Of a stretch of 64,000 nt of DNA, positions 1 to 9,854 are shown piece after piece. Source of the stretch: Leifsonia sp. PS1209 (GTDB lineage: Bacteria > Actinomycetota > Actinomycetes > Actinomycetales > Microbacteriaceae). Position 1 is the first letter of the stretch, and every line of letters begins with the position of its first letter. Under the pieces are notes generated by a model, which worked only from the letters and a program-made list of their open reading frames with translations, ran no database searches and had not been told where the DNA came from. The translations under genes and the position numbers were made by a program. The stretch is from contig NZ_CP051154.1 in assembly GCF_012317045.1 (NCBI RefSeq), positions 2,170,001 to 2,234,000 of the forward strand, written 5' to 3'.

Positions 1-1500
1 TTGCCCTCCGATCGCCGACTGAATCGCATCGCCGGCCCGAGCAGCCTCATCATCTTCGGCGTGACAGGTGACCTGTCGCGCAAGAAGCTGATGCCGGCTG
101 TCTACGACCTCGCCAACCGTGGCCTGCTGCCGCCTGGCTTCTCGCTCGTCGGGTTCGCCCGCCGCGACTGGGAGGACCAGGACTTCGAGAAGGTCGTCTA
201 CGACGCCGTGAAGCAGTACGCTCGCACGCCGTTCGAAGACGACGTCTGGAAGCAGCTGGCCCAGGGCATCCGGTTCGTGCCGGGTGAGTTCGACGACGAC
301 GCCGCGTTCGAGCGTCTCAAGAACACGGTCGAGGAGCTCGACAAGGAACGCGGAACGATGGGCAACCACGCGTTCTACCTGTCGATCCCCCCGAAGGCGT
401 TCCCGCTCGTCACCGAGCAGCTGCGCAAGTCCGGCCTCGCCGACCAGTCGGAGACCGGCTGGCGCCGCGTCGTCATCGAGAAGCCCTTCGGAAGCGACCT
501 CAAGACGGCACGCGAGCTCAACGCCGTCGTCGAGTCGGTCTTCCCGGCCGACTCGGTGTTCCGCATCGACCACTACCTCGGCAAAGAGACGGTCCAGAAC
601 ATCCTGGCGCTGCGCTTCGCGAACGAGCTGTACGAGCCGATCTGGAACGCCAACTACGTCGACCACGTGCAGATCACGATGGCGGAGGACATCGGCGTCG
701 GCGGCCGGGCAGGGTATTACGACGGAATCGGCGCCGCCCGCGACGTCATCCAGAACCACCTGCTCCAGCTGCTCGCGCTGACCGCGATGGAGGAGCCCAT
801 CTCCTTCGACGCGGCCGACCTGCGCGCCGAGAAGGAGAAGATCCTCGCGGCGGTGCGCCTGCCGAAGGATCTGGGCACCTCCACCGCCCGCGGTCAGTAT
901 TCCAGCGGGTGGCAGGGCGGCGAGAAGGTCGTCGGCTTCCTGGAAGAGGACGGGATGAACCCGGAGTCCACCACGGAGACCTACGCGGCGATCAAGCTGG
1001 AGATCGGCACCCGCCGCTGGGCCGGCGTGCCGTTCTACCTGCGTGCAGGCAAGCGGCTCGGCCGCCGTGTGACCGAGATCGCCGTCGTCTTCAAGCGCGC
1101 TCCGCAGCAGCTGTTCGCGGAGAGCCAGACGTCGGCCCTTGGTCAGAACGCGCTCGTCATCCGCGTGCAGCCGGATGAGGGTGTCACCATCCGCTTCGGC
1201 TCCAAGGTTCCCGGCGCCGGCATGCAGGTGCGCGACGTGAGCATGGACTTCGGCTACGGCCACGCGTTCACCGAGGCGAGCCCCGAGGCGTACGAGAGGC
1301 TCATCCTGGATGTGCTGCTCGGCGACCCGCCCCTGTTCCCCCGTCATGAGGAGGTCGAGCTCTCCTGGAAGATCCTCGACCCGATCGAAGAATTCTGGGC
1401 GACCCAGGGCCAGCCGGAGCAGTACCGGCCCGGCACCTGGGGCCCGAGCTCCGCGGACGAGCTTCTCGCCCGCGACGGCCGCGTTTGGAGGCGTCCATGA
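1..1500 (+). CDS. zwf: Glucose-6-phosphate 1-dehydrogenase (5' partial)
   Basis: Cytoplasmic NADP-dependent enzyme oxidising glucose 6-phosphate to 6-phosphogluconolactone, the first step of the oxidative pentose-phosphate pathway. The translation has the Rossmann dinucleotide motif GVTGDL at codons 20-25 and the substrate-binding motif RIDHYLGKE at codons 188-196, followed by the G6PDH C-terminal domain up to a TGA at 1498-1500. The frame is open at base 1, where a TTG happens to sit. Family members usually have some extra N-terminal residues, so the true start is probably upstream of the window and the gene is best treated as 5' truncated (inference). Its stop overlaps the opcA start as ATGA, indicating translational coupling in a zwf-opcA-pgl operon. 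Confidence 0.95.
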   Translation: MPSDRRLNRIAGPSSLIIFGVTGDLSRKKLMPAVYDLANRGLLPPGFSLVGFARRDWEDQDFEKVVYDAVKQYARTPFEDDVWKQLAQGIRFVPGEFDDDAAFERLKNTVEELDKERGTMGNHAFYLSIPPKAFPLVTEQLRKSGLADQSETGWRRVVIEKPFGSDLKTARELNAVVESVFPADSVFRIDHYLGKETVQNILALRFANELYEPIWNANYVDHVQITMAEDIGVGGRAGYYDGIGAARDVIQNHLLQLLALTAMEEPISFDAADLRAEKEKILAAVRLPKDLGTSTARGQYSSGWQGGEKVVGFLEEDGMNPESTTETYAAIKLEIGTRRWAGVPFYLRAGKRLGRRVTEIAVVFKRAPQQLFAESQTSALGQNALVIRVQPDEGVTIRFGSKVPGAGMQVRDVSMDFGYGHAFTEASPEAYERLILDVLLGDPPLFPRHEEVELSWKILDPIEEFWATQGQPEQYRPGTWGPSSADELLARDGRVWRRP

Positions 1501-2459
1501 TCGTCGATCTGCCCGATACCACCACGAGCAACATCTCGAAGGCCCTCGTCAAGATCCGTGAGGAGGGCGGCGCCGTTGCTCTCGGCCGCGTGCTCACCCT
1601 GGTGATCGCGACGCACCTCGGCCAGGAGGAGGAGGCCATCGAGGCCGCCAACGACGCCTCTCGCGAGCACCCGATGCGCGTGATCGTCGTCTCCACCGAG
1701 GAGGAGCGCACCTCCAACGGCGACGGCAGGCTCGACGCGCAGATCCGCGTCGGCGGAGACGCCGGCGCGAGCGAGGTCATCGTGCTCCGTGCATACGGAG
1801 AGACCGCCAGCGACGAGGAGGGCCTCGTGACGGGGCTCCTGCTCCCGGATGCCCCTGTGGTCGTCTGGTGGCCCGGGATCGCCCCGGAGGTGGTCTCGAA
1901 GTCTCCGCTCGGCCGCATAGCGACCCGCCGCATTACGGACGCCTCAGCGCAGCCGGACCCGCAGTCCGCTCTGCGTCACCTGTCGAAGACGTACGCCCCC
2001 GGCGACACCGACTTCGCCTGGACCAGGCTCACCCTGTGGCGCGCCCAGCTCGCCGCTGTGCTCGACCAGCCGCCGTACGAGCCGATCACGGCCGTCGAGG
2101 TCGCCGGCGCCGCCGACTCCCCGTCGACCATGCTGCTCGCGTCCTGGCTGGCGCTGCAGCTCCAGGTGCCCGTCCAGTACGACCTGACCTCGCGGGCCAC
2201 CGGCTCCAGCGGCATCCACGGTGTGCGCATGCAGCGCGCATCCGGAGTCATCGAACTGGAGCGCGAGGTCCCGAACGTCGCCAGGCTGTCGCAGCCGAAC
2301 CAGCCGACGCACGACCTCTCGCTGCCCCGCCGGAGCCTGCGCGACTGCCTCGCCGAGGAATTGCGTAGGCTGGACCCTGATGATCTGTACGGTGAGGTGA
2401 TCACCAGAGGCCTCGACCAGCTCGAGACCGCCGACCAGGGAGCGGGCGCCACAGCATGA
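1497..2459 (+). CDS. opcA: Glucose-6-phosphate dehydrogenase assembly protein OpcA
   Basis: OpcA is the allosteric or assembly partner of G6PDH in cyanobacteria and actinobacteria (family knowledge). The 320-residue product begins MIVDLPDTTT and is an OpcA-family protein over its full length. The ATG at 1497 is chosen because it overlaps the zwf stop as ATGA and is preceded by a strong GGAGG at 1487-1491 with 5-base spacing; an in-frame TTG at 1485 would only add four residues. The stop at 2457-2459 overlaps the pgl start, again as ATGA. Position between zwf and pgl is the usual actinobacterial arrangement and supports the assignment. Confidence 0.93.
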   Translation: MIVDLPDTTTSNISKALVKIREEGGAVALGRVLTLVIATHLGQEEEAIEAANDASREHPMRVIVVSTEEERTSNGDGRLDAQIRVGGDAGASEVIVLRAYGETASDEEGLVTGLLLPDAPVVVWWPGIAPEVVSKSPLGRIATRRITDASAQPDPQSALRHLSKTYAPGDTDFAWTRLTLWRAQLAAVLDQPPYEPITAVEVAGAADSPSTMLLASWLALQLQVPVQYDLTSRATGSSGIHGVRMQRASGVIELEREVPNVARLSQPNQPTHDLSLPRRSLRDCLAEELRRLDPDDLYGEVITRGLDQLETADQGAGATA

Positions 2460-3226
2460 CCAACGAACGCAGGGTGCTCGTCCACCCCGACAAGCAGGCG
2501 CTCACCGGATCGGTCGCCGCGCGTTTCCTCACCAAGACCGTCGACATCCTCGACGAGCTGGACGAGGCGAACATCGCGCTGACCGGCGGCTCCGTCGGCA
2601 TCGCGGTGCTCGAAGCCATCAACGCGTCGCCCGCCAGGGACAGCGTCGACTGGTCGAAGGTCCACTTCTGGTGGGGCGACGAGCGGTTCGTCGAGAAGGC
2701 CAGCGAAGACAGGAACGAGCGACAGGCCCGCGAAGCCCTGCTCGACCACATCGCCGTGCCGCCGGAGAACATCCACCCGTTCCCGGCGTCGGATGAGATC
2801 GCCGACATCGACGAGGCCGCCTCGGTGTACGCCGCCGAGCTGGAGGCGTTCGCACAGGACGGCGCTCGCGCCCCCCGGTTCGACATCACCTTCCTCGGCG
2901 TCGGTCCGGACGGTCACATCGCGTCGCTGTTCCCCGACCGCGCCGGCATCCGGGAGACGGAGGCCACGGTGATCGCCGAGCGCGACTCCCCCAAGCCTCC
3001 GCCCGCCCGCCTCAGCCTGACGCGTCCGGTGCTCAACGCCTCCGACCGCATATGGCTGGTGCTCGCCGGAAGCGACAAGGCCAGCGCGCTCGGGCTCGCC
3101 CTCGCGGGCGCCAGCTACACCGAGGTCCCCGTCGCGGGAGCCAAGGGACGCAAGCGCACGGTGTTCTTCGTCGACCAGGATGCGGCCGTCGACGTGCCGG
3201 AGAACCTGATCGCTCCGAGCTACTGA
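2456..3226 (+). CDS. pgl: 6-phosphogluconolactonase
   Basis: Hydrolyses 6-phosphogluconolactone to 6-phosphogluconate, the second oxidative pentose-phosphate step. The 256-residue protein has the glucosamine/galactosamine-6-phosphate isomerase-like fold; visible markers are LTGGSVGIAVLEAI near residue 41, the FWWGDERFV segment near residue 71, and GVGPDGHIASLFP near residue 149, the conserved catalytic region of Pgl/DevB proteins. It starts with an ATG overlapping the opcA stop by 4 bases, so the three genes are almost certainly one transcript. A strong hairpin terminator follows about 28 bases after the stop. Confidence 0.95.
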   Translation: MTNERRVLVHPDKQALTGSVAARFLTKTVDILDELDEANIALTGGSVGIAVLEAINASPARDSVDWSKVHFWWGDERFVEKASEDRNERQAREALLDHIAVPPENIHPFPASDEIADIDEAASVYAAELEAFAQDGARAPRFDITFLGVGPDGHIASLFPDRAGIRETEATVIAERDSPKPPPARLSLTRPVLNASDRIWLVLAGSDKASALGLALAGASYTEVPVAGAKGRKRTVFFVDQDAAVDVPENLIAPSY

Positions 3227-3253
3227 CACCTCGCCACGGCAACCCGCCACACC

Positions 3254-3296
3254 ACGAAGAAGCCCCGCCGGTCGCTGACCGGCGGGGCTTCTTCGT
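3254..3296. terminator. Bidirectional intrinsic terminator between pgl and rbpA
   Basis: A perfect 20-base-pair inverted repeat (3254-3273 and 3277-3296) with a 3-base loop, GC-rich core and TTCTTCGT on the outgoing side. It lies between the convergent genes pgl (+) and rbpA (-) and reads as a terminator from both directions. Confidence 0.9.
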
Positions 3297-3304
3297 GCGT
3301 GCTG

Positions 3305-3673
3305 CTAGTTGGTGGGGCTCAGCTTGCCGCGGCGCGCGCGGAGCTGGTTGAGCGCGTGTTCGAGAAGCTGCTCCGCCTCTTCCTCCGTGCGGCGCTCCTT
3401 CACGTATGCGAGGTGCGTCTTGTACGGCTCGAGCTTCGCCACCGACGGCGGGTTCTCCTTGTCGCGACCGGCGGGAAGACCCGACGACGGCGAATCGATG
3501 ACCTCGGGGATCTCCTCCTCGGGGAGGTTCGCCGCGAAGTGACGGACCGTCTCGTTGCCGAGTGCGTCCCAGTAAGAGATGGTGATGCGCTCAGCGTGGA
3601 ATCCACGATCCTGCTCCCCCATCGGGCCCGCGCCGACGCGCGAACCCCGAATTGCACTTCCTCCGGATGCCAT
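3305..3673 (-). CDS. rbpA: RNA polymerase-binding protein RbpA
   Basis: Small actinobacterial transcription factor that binds the principal sigma factor and RNA polymerase and stabilises open complexes (family knowledge). The 122-residue product begins MASGGSAIRGSRVG, a basic N-terminal tail typical of RbpA, followed by a small beta core and a C-terminal helical sigma-interacting segment (roughly residues 80-115, TEEEAEQLLEHALNQLR). The core contains no cysteine at all, so the zinc-binding CxxC arrangement of some RbpA proteins is absent. Start chosen for GAGGAG eight to ten bases upstream. It lies 28 bases downstream of secG in the same direction, so read-through from secG is likely. Confidence 0.85.
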   Translation of the reverse strand: MASGGSAIRGSRVGAGPMGEQDRGFHAERITISYWDALGNETVRHFAANLPEEEIPEVIDSPSSGLPAGRDKENPPSVAKLEPYKTHLAYVKERRTEEEAEQLLEHALNQLRARRGKLSPTN

Positions 3674-3701
3674 GCTGCTCCTCGTTGTGACCTATGGACG
3701 C

Positions 3702-3953
3702 TTACGCGCCGGAATCGAACTTGGTGATGAGTCCGAGCACGACGATGCAGATGATCCAGACGAGCCCGAGAACCACGGTGATGCGGTTCAGGTTGCGCTC
3801 GGCCACACCGGATGCGCCGAGGTTGGACGTGACGCCGCCACCGAACATGTCGGAGAGACCGCCACCGCGCCCCTTGTGCAGGAGGATGAGCAGCGTCAGC
3901 AGGAGGCTGGTGATGCCCAGCAGGACCTGCAGGACGACCTGGAGAATTTGCAC
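3702..3953 (-). CDS. secG: Preprotein translocase subunit SecG
   Basis: Accessory subunit of the SecYEG protein-conducting channel in the cytoplasmic membrane. The 83-residue protein has two transmembrane helices (about residues 4-23 and 58-78) separated by the conserved SecG loop HKGRGGGLSDMFGGG. The GTG at 3951-3953 is preferred over an upstream ATG at 4001 because it gives the family-typical N terminus (QILQVVLQVLL) and is preceded by GAAAGG at good spacing. It lies downstream of tpiA, the common actinobacterial order gap-pgk-tpiA-secG. A TATACT hexamer on the minus strand at 4007-4012 could give it its own promoter. Confidence 0.92.
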   Translation of the reverse strand: MQILQVVLQVLLGITSLLLTLLILLHKGRGGGLSDMFGGGVTSNLGASGVAERNLNRITVVLGLVWIICIVVLGLITKFDSGA

Positions 3954-4022
3954 GACGTACCTTTCGCAAAGCACCCGGGGCTCAGCGCCCGGGAAGACCA
4001 ACGACCAGTATAACCGGTGGGG

Positions 4023-4826
4023 TCAGAGTCCGACGTGCTTCTGGTATCGCACGATGCTCGCGAACTCGGCCACATCGAGGCTCGCACCTCCGACGAGGGC
4101 GCCGTCCACGTTCGGTTCGCGCATGAAGCTCGCGATGTTGCCGGACTTGACGGAGCCGCCGTAGAGGATGCGCGTCTTGGCCGCGACGTCCTCACCGAGC
4201 ACCTCGACCAGCACGGCGCGGAGCGCGGCGCAGACCTGCTCGGCCTGCTCCGGCGTGGCAGCCTGGCCGGAGCCGATGGCCCAGACCGGCTCGTACGCGA
4301 CCACCAGGTCGGCCGCGGAGGACACGTTCGCGAGTGCGGCGCGCAGCTGGGCGACGGGCACGGCGCTCGCGCCGTGGACCTCCAGGTCTTCCGCCGTCTC
4401 GCCGACGCAGATGATCGGCGCCAGGTTGTGCGCGAGCGCTGCGGCGACCTTTCCTGCGACCTGCTCGTCGGTCTCACCGTGCAGCGTGCGCCGTTCGGAG
4501 TGGCCGATGATGACGTAGCGGCACTCGAGCTGTGCGAGGAAGGTCGCGGAGATCTCGCCGGTGTACGCGCCGGACTCGTGCTCGGAGACGTCCTGCGCGC
4601 CGAAGGCGAGCGGGAGCTTGTCGGCGGACACGAGCGTCTGCACGCTGCGCAGATCGGTGAACGGCGGGAACACCGCGACCTCGACACTGGCGAAGTCGTG
4701 GTTGGCGTCCTTCAGGCTCCACGCGAGCTTCTGGACGAACGCGATCGCCTGCAGGTGATCGAGGTTCATCTTCCAGTTGCCCGCGATGAGCGGCGTACGC
4801 CGCACAGAAGAGCTCACTGCTGCCAT
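4023..4826 (-). CDS. tpiA: Triosephosphate isomerase
   Basis: Interconverts dihydroxyacetone phosphate and glyceraldehyde 3-phosphate. The 267-residue TIM-barrel protein shows the N-terminal substrate motif AGNWKMN, the catalytic histidine segment IIGHSERR, the catalytic glutamate segment VAYEPVWAIGSG and the phosphate loop YGGSVKSGN. The ATG at 4824-4826 overlaps the end of pgk by 13 bases and is chosen because GGAGGT sits 6 bases upstream; a GTG at 4815-4817 that overlaps the pgk stop as GTGA is an alternative with a poorer ribosome-binding site. Third gene of the gap-pgk-tpiA operon. Confidence 0.96.
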   Translation of the reverse strand: MAAVSSSVRRTPLIAGNWKMNLDHLQAIAFVQKLAWSLKDANHDFASVEVAVFPPFTDLRSVQTLVSADKLPLAFGAQDVSEHESGAYTGEISATFLAQLECRYVIIGHSERRTLHGETDEQVAGKVAAALAHNLAPIICVGETAEDLEVHGASAVPVAQLRAALANVSSAADLVVAYEPVWAIGSGQAATPEQAEQVCAALRAVLVEVLGEDVAAKTRILYGGSVKSGNIASFMREPNVDGALVGGASLDVAEFASIVRYQKHVGL

Positions 4827-6031
4827 CCGAGGACCTCCAGTCCCGGCAGGTGCTTGCCCTCGAGGAACTCGAGGCTCGCACCGCCACCCGTAGAAATGTG
4901 ACCGAACTGGTCGTCTGAGAAACCGAGCGCGCGCACGGCGGCCGCCGAGTCGCCTCCGCCGACGACGCCGAGGCCGTCGACCTCGGTGAGCGCCTTCGCG
5001 ACGGCCTTGGTGCCCGCCGCGAACGGCGCGAGCTCGAACACGCCCATCGGGCCGTTCCAGAACACCGTGCGCGAACGGCGGATGTACTCGCCGAACAGCG
5101 TGCCCGTCTCCGGGCCGATGTCGAGGCCGAGCCCCGCAGAGCCCCAGTCGGTGTCTTCGATGCCGTCGATCGGGCGCACGACGTGCTCGGCGTCCGCGCC
5201 GAACTTCGACGCGACGACCACATCCCGTGGCAGCACGATCTCGACACCGAGCTCCTTCGCCGTGGCGAGGTAACCCTTGACAGTGTCGATCTGGTCGGCC
5301 TCGAGCAGGCTCGACCCGACCTTGTGGCCGAGAGCGGCGAGGAAGGTGAAGAGCATCCCGCCGCCGATCAGCAGGGAGTCGACGCGCGGGAGCAGGTGGC
5401 CGATGACGCCGAGCTTGTCGGAGACCTTCGACCCGCCGAGGACCACGGCGTACGGACGCTCCGGGTTCTCGGTGAGGCGGTCGAGCACATCCAGCTCGGT
5501 GGCGATCAACTGGCCGGCCGCGCTCGGGAGAGCCTTGGCGAGCTCGTAGACGCTCGCCTGCTTGCGGTGCACGACACCGAAGCCGTCGGAGACGAACGCG
5601 TCGCCGAAGGCGGCGAGCTTCGCCGCGAACGCCTGGCGCTCCGCCTCGTCTTTGCTAGTCTCGCCCGGGTTGAACCGGAGGTTCTCCAGCAGGGCGACGT
5701 CGCCGTCCTGCAGGCCGGAGACCGCATCCTGGGCGCCGGAGCCGACGGTGTCCTTGGCGAAGGTCACCGGCTTGCCCAGCAGCTCGGAGAGCCGCTGAGC
5801 AACCGGCGCCAGGCTGTACTTCGCATCCGGGGCGCCCTCCGGGCGTCCCAGGTGGGAGATGACGACCACCTTCGCGCCCTGATTGATCAGGGCGTTCAGG
5901 GTGGGAATCGACGCTCGCACGCGGCCATCGTCCGTGATCTGGCCGTCCTTCAGAGGGACGTTCAGATCACAGCGGACGATGACCAGCTTGCCGGCGAGCG
6001 AACCGAGTGAATCAAGTGTGCGGAGCGTCAC
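4814..6031 (-). CDS. pgk: Phosphoglycerate kinase
   Basis: Substrate-level phosphorylation enzyme transferring the acyl phosphate of 1,3-bisphosphoglycerate to ADP. The 405-residue protein begins MTLRTLDSLGSLAGK and has the N-terminal signature VRCDLNVPL, the ISHLGRPEG substrate segment, ALLENLRF, and the C-terminal nucleotide-binding segments VLGGSKVSDK, FWNGPMGVFE and VGGGDSAAAV. It starts at GTG, 15 bases after the gap stop, with GGGAACC upstream. Its 3' end overlaps tpiA. Confidence 0.97.
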   Translation of the reverse strand: MTLRTLDSLGSLAGKLVIVRCDLNVPLKDGQITDDGRVRASIPTLNALINQGAKVVVISHLGRPEGAPDAKYSLAPVAQRLSELLGKPVTFAKDTVGSGAQDAVSGLQDGDVALLENLRFNPGETSKDEAERQAFAAKLAAFGDAFVSDGFGVVHRKQASVYELAKALPSAAGQLIATELDVLDRLTENPERPYAVVLGGSKVSDKLGVIGHLLPRVDSLLIGGGMLFTFLAALGHKVGSSLLEADQIDTVKGYLATAKELGVEIVLPRDVVVASKFGADAEHVVRPIDGIEDTDWGSAGLGLDIGPETGTLFGEYIRRSRTVFWNGPMGVFELAPFAAGTKAVAKALTEVDGLGVVGGGDSAAAVRALGFSDDQFGHISTGGGASLEFLEGKHLPGLEVLGWQQ

Positions 6032-6046
6032 GTCGGTTCCCTGTCG

Positions 6047-7069
<1,023 letters not shown>

Positions 7070-7120
7070 TTACTTGATGGGCGCCCGACGGGCGCGGTGT
7101 TGTGGGTAGGGAGCGGACGG

Positions 7121-7154
7121 CGGTGTCCCGGGCGGCGAACCATCCGGGACACCG
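7121..7154 (-). terminator. Hairpin downstream of sodA
   Basis: Perfect 11-bp arms (7121-7131 and 7144-7154, CGGTGTCCCGG and its complement) around a 12-base loop, 7 bases after the sodA stop and about 64 bases before gap. There is no T-run, so it could be a U-less actinobacterial terminator or an mRNA end-stabilising structure. Confidence 0.55.
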
Positions 7155-7160
7155 TTCCCG

Positions 7161-7787
7161 CTATGACAGTAGCAGGAGGCCAGAGGTCTTCTCGCGCGCC
7201 CGCGTGAAGCGCTCCTGCACATCGCCCCAGTTGGTGATGTTCCAGAACGCCTTGACGTAATCCGCCTTGACATTCACGTAGTCCAGGTAGAACGCGTGCT
7301 CCCACATGTCGAGGAGCAGCAGCGGCACGGTGGCTGCTGCGAGGTTGCCCTGGTGGTCGTACAGCTGCTCGATGATGAGCTTCTGGCCGAGCGAATCCCA
7401 GGCCAGGATCGACCATCCGGAGCCCTGGATGCCCAGAGCGGACGCCGTGAAGTGCGCGCGGAACTTGTCGAACGACCCGAAGAACTCGTCGATCGCGGCC
7501 GCGAGCTCACCGGTCGGCTTGTCGCCCCCGTCCGGCGACAGGTTGTTCCAGAACACCGTGTGGTTCACGTGACCGGCGAGGTTGAACGCCAGGTCTTTCT
7601 GGAGCTTGTTGACGTTGCCGAGGTCGTCGGCGTCGCGTGCTTCGGCCAGCTTGGCGATGGCGGTGTTCGCACCGTCGACGTACGCCTTGTGGTGCTTGTC
7701 GTGGTGCAGCTCCATGATCCGACCGCTGATGTTCGGCTCAAGCGCCGAATAATCGTATGGAAGGTCTGCGAGCGTGTAGTCAGCCAT
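7161..7787 (-). CDS. sodA: Superoxide dismutase, Mn/Fe family (likely Mn type)
   Basis: Converts superoxide to hydrogen peroxide and oxygen in the cytoplasm. The 208-residue protein has the four metal ligands in order: H28 (MELHHDKHH), H76 (GHVNHTVFW), D160 and H164 in the signature [11 protein letters not shown]. Gln146 (YDHQGN) together with Gly72 before the second ligand fits the Mn-type active site rather than the Fe type, which carries Gln in the other position (family knowledge; metal use itself is not visible). ATG start with GAGGAG seven bases upstream. It lies between whiA and gap with its own candidate promoter and a hairpin after its stop, so it looks monocistronic. Confidence 0.95.
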   Translation of the reverse strand: MADYTLADLPYDYSALEPNISGRIMELHHDKHHKAYVDGANTAIAKLAEARDADDLGNVNKLQKDLAFNLAGHVNHTVFWNNLSPDGGDKPTGELAAAIDEFFGSFDKFRAHFTASALGIQGSGWSILAWDSLGQKLIIEQLYDHQGNLAAATVPLLLLDMWEHAFYLDYVNVKADYVKAFWNITNWGDVQERFTRAREKTSGLLLLS

Positions 7788-7850
7788 TACTCATCTCCTC
7801 ATTTGGTTCCCGGCGCGATCCGTTCACACCGGGCTTCGAGCGACATTTCC

Positions 7851-7876
7851 AGTCTAGTAACGCCAACCGAGTTGGC
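7851..7876 (-). promoter_or_regulatory. Candidate sodA promoter with overlapping palindrome
   Basis: On the minus strand TAGACT (7851-7856) is a -10-like hexamer 64 bases upstream of the sodA ATG. A palindrome GCCAAC-3 bases-GTTGGC (7862-7876) covers the spacer and reaches the -35 position, where a repressor or activator could act. Confidence 0.45.
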
Positions 7877-7903
7877 CAGGGGTTGCTTCCCCGTCGAACA
7901 GAC

Positions 7904-8884
7904 TCAGACTTCGTCGAGGTCGGACGGGAGGTTGGCCTCCGTGCCGGGGATGCCGAGGTCGACGGCCTTCTTGTCCGCCATCGCCAGCAGCCTCCTGATG
8001 CGCCCGGCGACCGCGTCCTTCGTCATCGGCGGGTCGGCGTGGTGGCCGAGCTCGTCGAGGCTGGAGTCGCGGAAGTTGAGGCGCAGCTCCCCCGCGTACC
8101 GCAGGTGCTCCGGCACGTCGTCGCCGAGGATCTCGAGTGCGCGCTCGACGCGGGCGCAGGCGGCGACGGCGGCCTGGGCGGAGCGGCGCAGGTTGGCGTC
8201 GTCGAAGTTCACCAGGCGGTTGGCCGTTGCACGGACCTCGCGGCGCTGGCGCAGCTGCTCCCAGTTCTCGACAGTCTTCGCCGCGCCCATGTGCACGAGC
8301 ATGGCGCTGATGGCGTCGCCGTCGCGGATCACGACGCGGTGCACGCCGCGGACCTCGCGGGCCTTCGCGGCCACGCCGAGGCGGCCGGCGGCACCGACGA
8401 GCGCCATCGCGGACTCGTTGCCCGGGCAGGTGATCTCCAGCGCGGCAGAGCGACCGGGGTCGGTGAGGGATCCGCTGGCGAGGAACGCACCGCGCCAGAC
8501 GGCGGCGAGCTCCTCGCGGGAACCCGTGGTGAGACGGTTCGGGAGGCCGCGGATCGGGCGGCGACGCGCATCCAGCAGTCCCGTCTGGCGGGCGAGGGTC
8601 TCTCCGCCGTCGAGCACGCGGACGAGGTACTGGCTGGTGCGCCGCAGACCGGATGCGGAGATGACGGAGACCTCGCTGCGGACGCCGTACAGCTCCGCGA
8701 GGTCCTTACGGACGCGGCGGGCGAGCTCCGGAGTGTCCAGCTCGCTCTCGACCGCGATGCGGCCGCTGATCAGGTGCAGGCCACCCGAGAACCGCAGGAT
8801 GGTCGCGAGTTCGGCTGCCCGGACGGTGGTCTTGCTGACCTCGACCTTCGTGAGTTCGTCTTTGACGTCGGCGGTGAGAGCCAA
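7904..8884 (-). CDS. whiA: Sporulation-type transcriptional regulator WhiA
   Basis: DNA-binding protein conserved across Gram-positive bacteria, tied to cell division control and, in Streptomyces, sporulation septation. The 326-residue length is normal for the family. The N-terminal LAGLIDADG-like part runs to about residue 200 and a C-terminal helix-turn-helix domain follows ([26 protein letters not shown]). The TTG at 8882-8884 is chosen because it gives the conserved start [11 protein letters not shown] and has AAAAGGAA five bases upstream; an in-frame ATG at 8950 would overlap rapZ and add 22 residues unlike the family. rapZ lies upstream with only 58 bases between, without the yvcK gene often found there. 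Confidence 0.93.
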   Translation of the reverse strand: MALTADVKDELTKVEVSKTTVRAAELATILRFSGGLHLISGRIAVESELDTPELARRVRKDLAELYGVRSEVSVISASGLRRTSQYLVRVLDGGETLARQTGLLDARRRPIRGLPNRLTTGSREELAAVWRGAFLASGSLTDPGRSAALEITCPGNESAMALVGAAGRLGVAAKAREVRGVHRVVIRDGDAISAMLVHMGAAKTVENWEQLRQRREVRATANRLVNFDDANLRRSAQAAVAACARVERALEILGDDVPEHLRYAGELRLNFRDSSLDELGHHADPPMTKDAVAGRIRRLLAMADKKAVDLGIPGTEANLPSDLDEV

Positions 8885-8942
8885 TCGGGTTCCTTTTCTG
8901 TTCGAACGGCCTGTCGTGGGGCCGTGGAGGCTGTGGCCGGCT

Positions 8943-9818
8943 TCATTCACGGCCGAGGTCGCGGTGTTTTGTGTTCACCGCGAGCCCAGGGATCTCTTTC
9001 AACCGGGTAGCGAGCTCTTCCGCAATCGCCACGGACCGGTGTTTTCCCCCCGTGCAGCCTACCGCGATCGTGGCGTGCCGTTTGTTCTCACGCTGGTAAC
9101 CGTCGAGGATCGGGCGCAGAGCACTGACGTATGCGTCGATGAATTCCGCGGCGCCGCGCTGTTCGAGGACGAAGTCGCGCACGACGGCGTCGAGCCCTGT
9201 GAAGGGCCGCAGTTCCGGGTTCCAGAAGGGGTTGGGCAGGAAGCGCGCATCCGTCACCAGGTCGGCGTCGGCCGGCAGGCCGTACTTGAATCCGAAACTC
9301 ATCAGCGTCACCTGCACACCCGCTGTGTTCTCCGCGGCGAAGGTCTCCGTGATGTTCGTGGCGAGCTGGTGGATGTTCAGATCGGAGGTGTCGACGATGA
9401 TGTCGCTCGCCTCGCGGATCTCGCGCAACCGCGTGCGCTCCGCAGTGATGCCGTCGAGGATCGTGCCGTCGCCCTGCAGCGGGTGGGGTCTCCGCACCTG
9501 CTCGAACCTCCGCACCAGCACCGCGTCCGTCGCTTCGAGGAACAGCACGCGCACCTTGGTGCCCTCGCGCAGGCTCTGGATGAGGTCGCGCAGGTCGACG
9601 AAGAAGTTGCGGCCGCGCACATCCACCACCGCGGCGATGCGCGGCAGACCGGACTCAGCCCGATTGGCCAGCTCGATCAGCGGCCGGAGCATCTGCGGGG
9701 GGAGGTTGTCGACGACGTACCAGTCGAGGTCTTCGAGCGCGTTGGCGACCGTCGACCTCCCTGCTCCCGACATCCCGGTCACGATCAGCACTTCCTGCTG
9801 CTCGGTGTCGGTGCTCAT
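8943..9818 (-). CDS. rapZ: RNase adapter RapZ / YvcJ-family nucleotide-binding protein
   Basis: P-loop ATP/GTP-binding protein of the RapZ/YvcJ family; E. coli RapZ steers RNase E, but the role in actinobacteria is unsettled. The 291-residue protein has a Walker [10 protein letters not shown] at residues 15-23, the DNLPP segment after strand 2, VDVRGRNFF near residue 66 and the C-terminal signature [13 protein letters not shown] with AGGAC upstream. It follows uvrC (37 bases) and precedes whiA, a widely conserved neighbourhood. Confidence 0.93.
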   Translation of the reverse strand: MSTDTEQQEVLIVTGMSGAGRSTVANALEDLDWYVVDNLPPQMLRPLIELANRAESGLPRIAAVVDVRGRNFFVDLRDLIQSLREGTKVRVLFLEATDAVLVRRFEQVRRPHPLQGDGTILDGITAERTRLREIREASDIIVDTSDLNIHQLATNITETFAAENTAGVQVTLMSFGFKYGLPADADLVTDARFLPNPFWNPELRPFTGLDAVVRDFVLEQRGAAEFIDAYVSALRPILDGYQRENKRHATIAVGCTGGKHRSVAIAEELATRLKEIPGLAVNTKHRDLGRE

Positions 9819-9854
9819 CAGCCTTGTCCTCCGCTCGAAAGGTGTCCCCCAAGC

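Noticed and set aside
3974..3993. CCCGGGGCTCAGCGCCCGGG as a tpiA terminator.
   Set aside because: Only six certain base pairs, no T-run, and it would sit inside the probable secG leader; too weak to list.
8885..8950. ATG start for whiA at 8950.
   Set aside because: It overlaps rapZ and adds residues not found in the family; TTG 8884 has a ribosome-binding site and gives the conserved N terminus.
9803..9824. TGTCGGTG at 9805-9812 on the plus strand as another PafBC-type element.
   Set aside because: It lies inside rapZ on the wrong strand and has no TANNNT 8 bases downstream.
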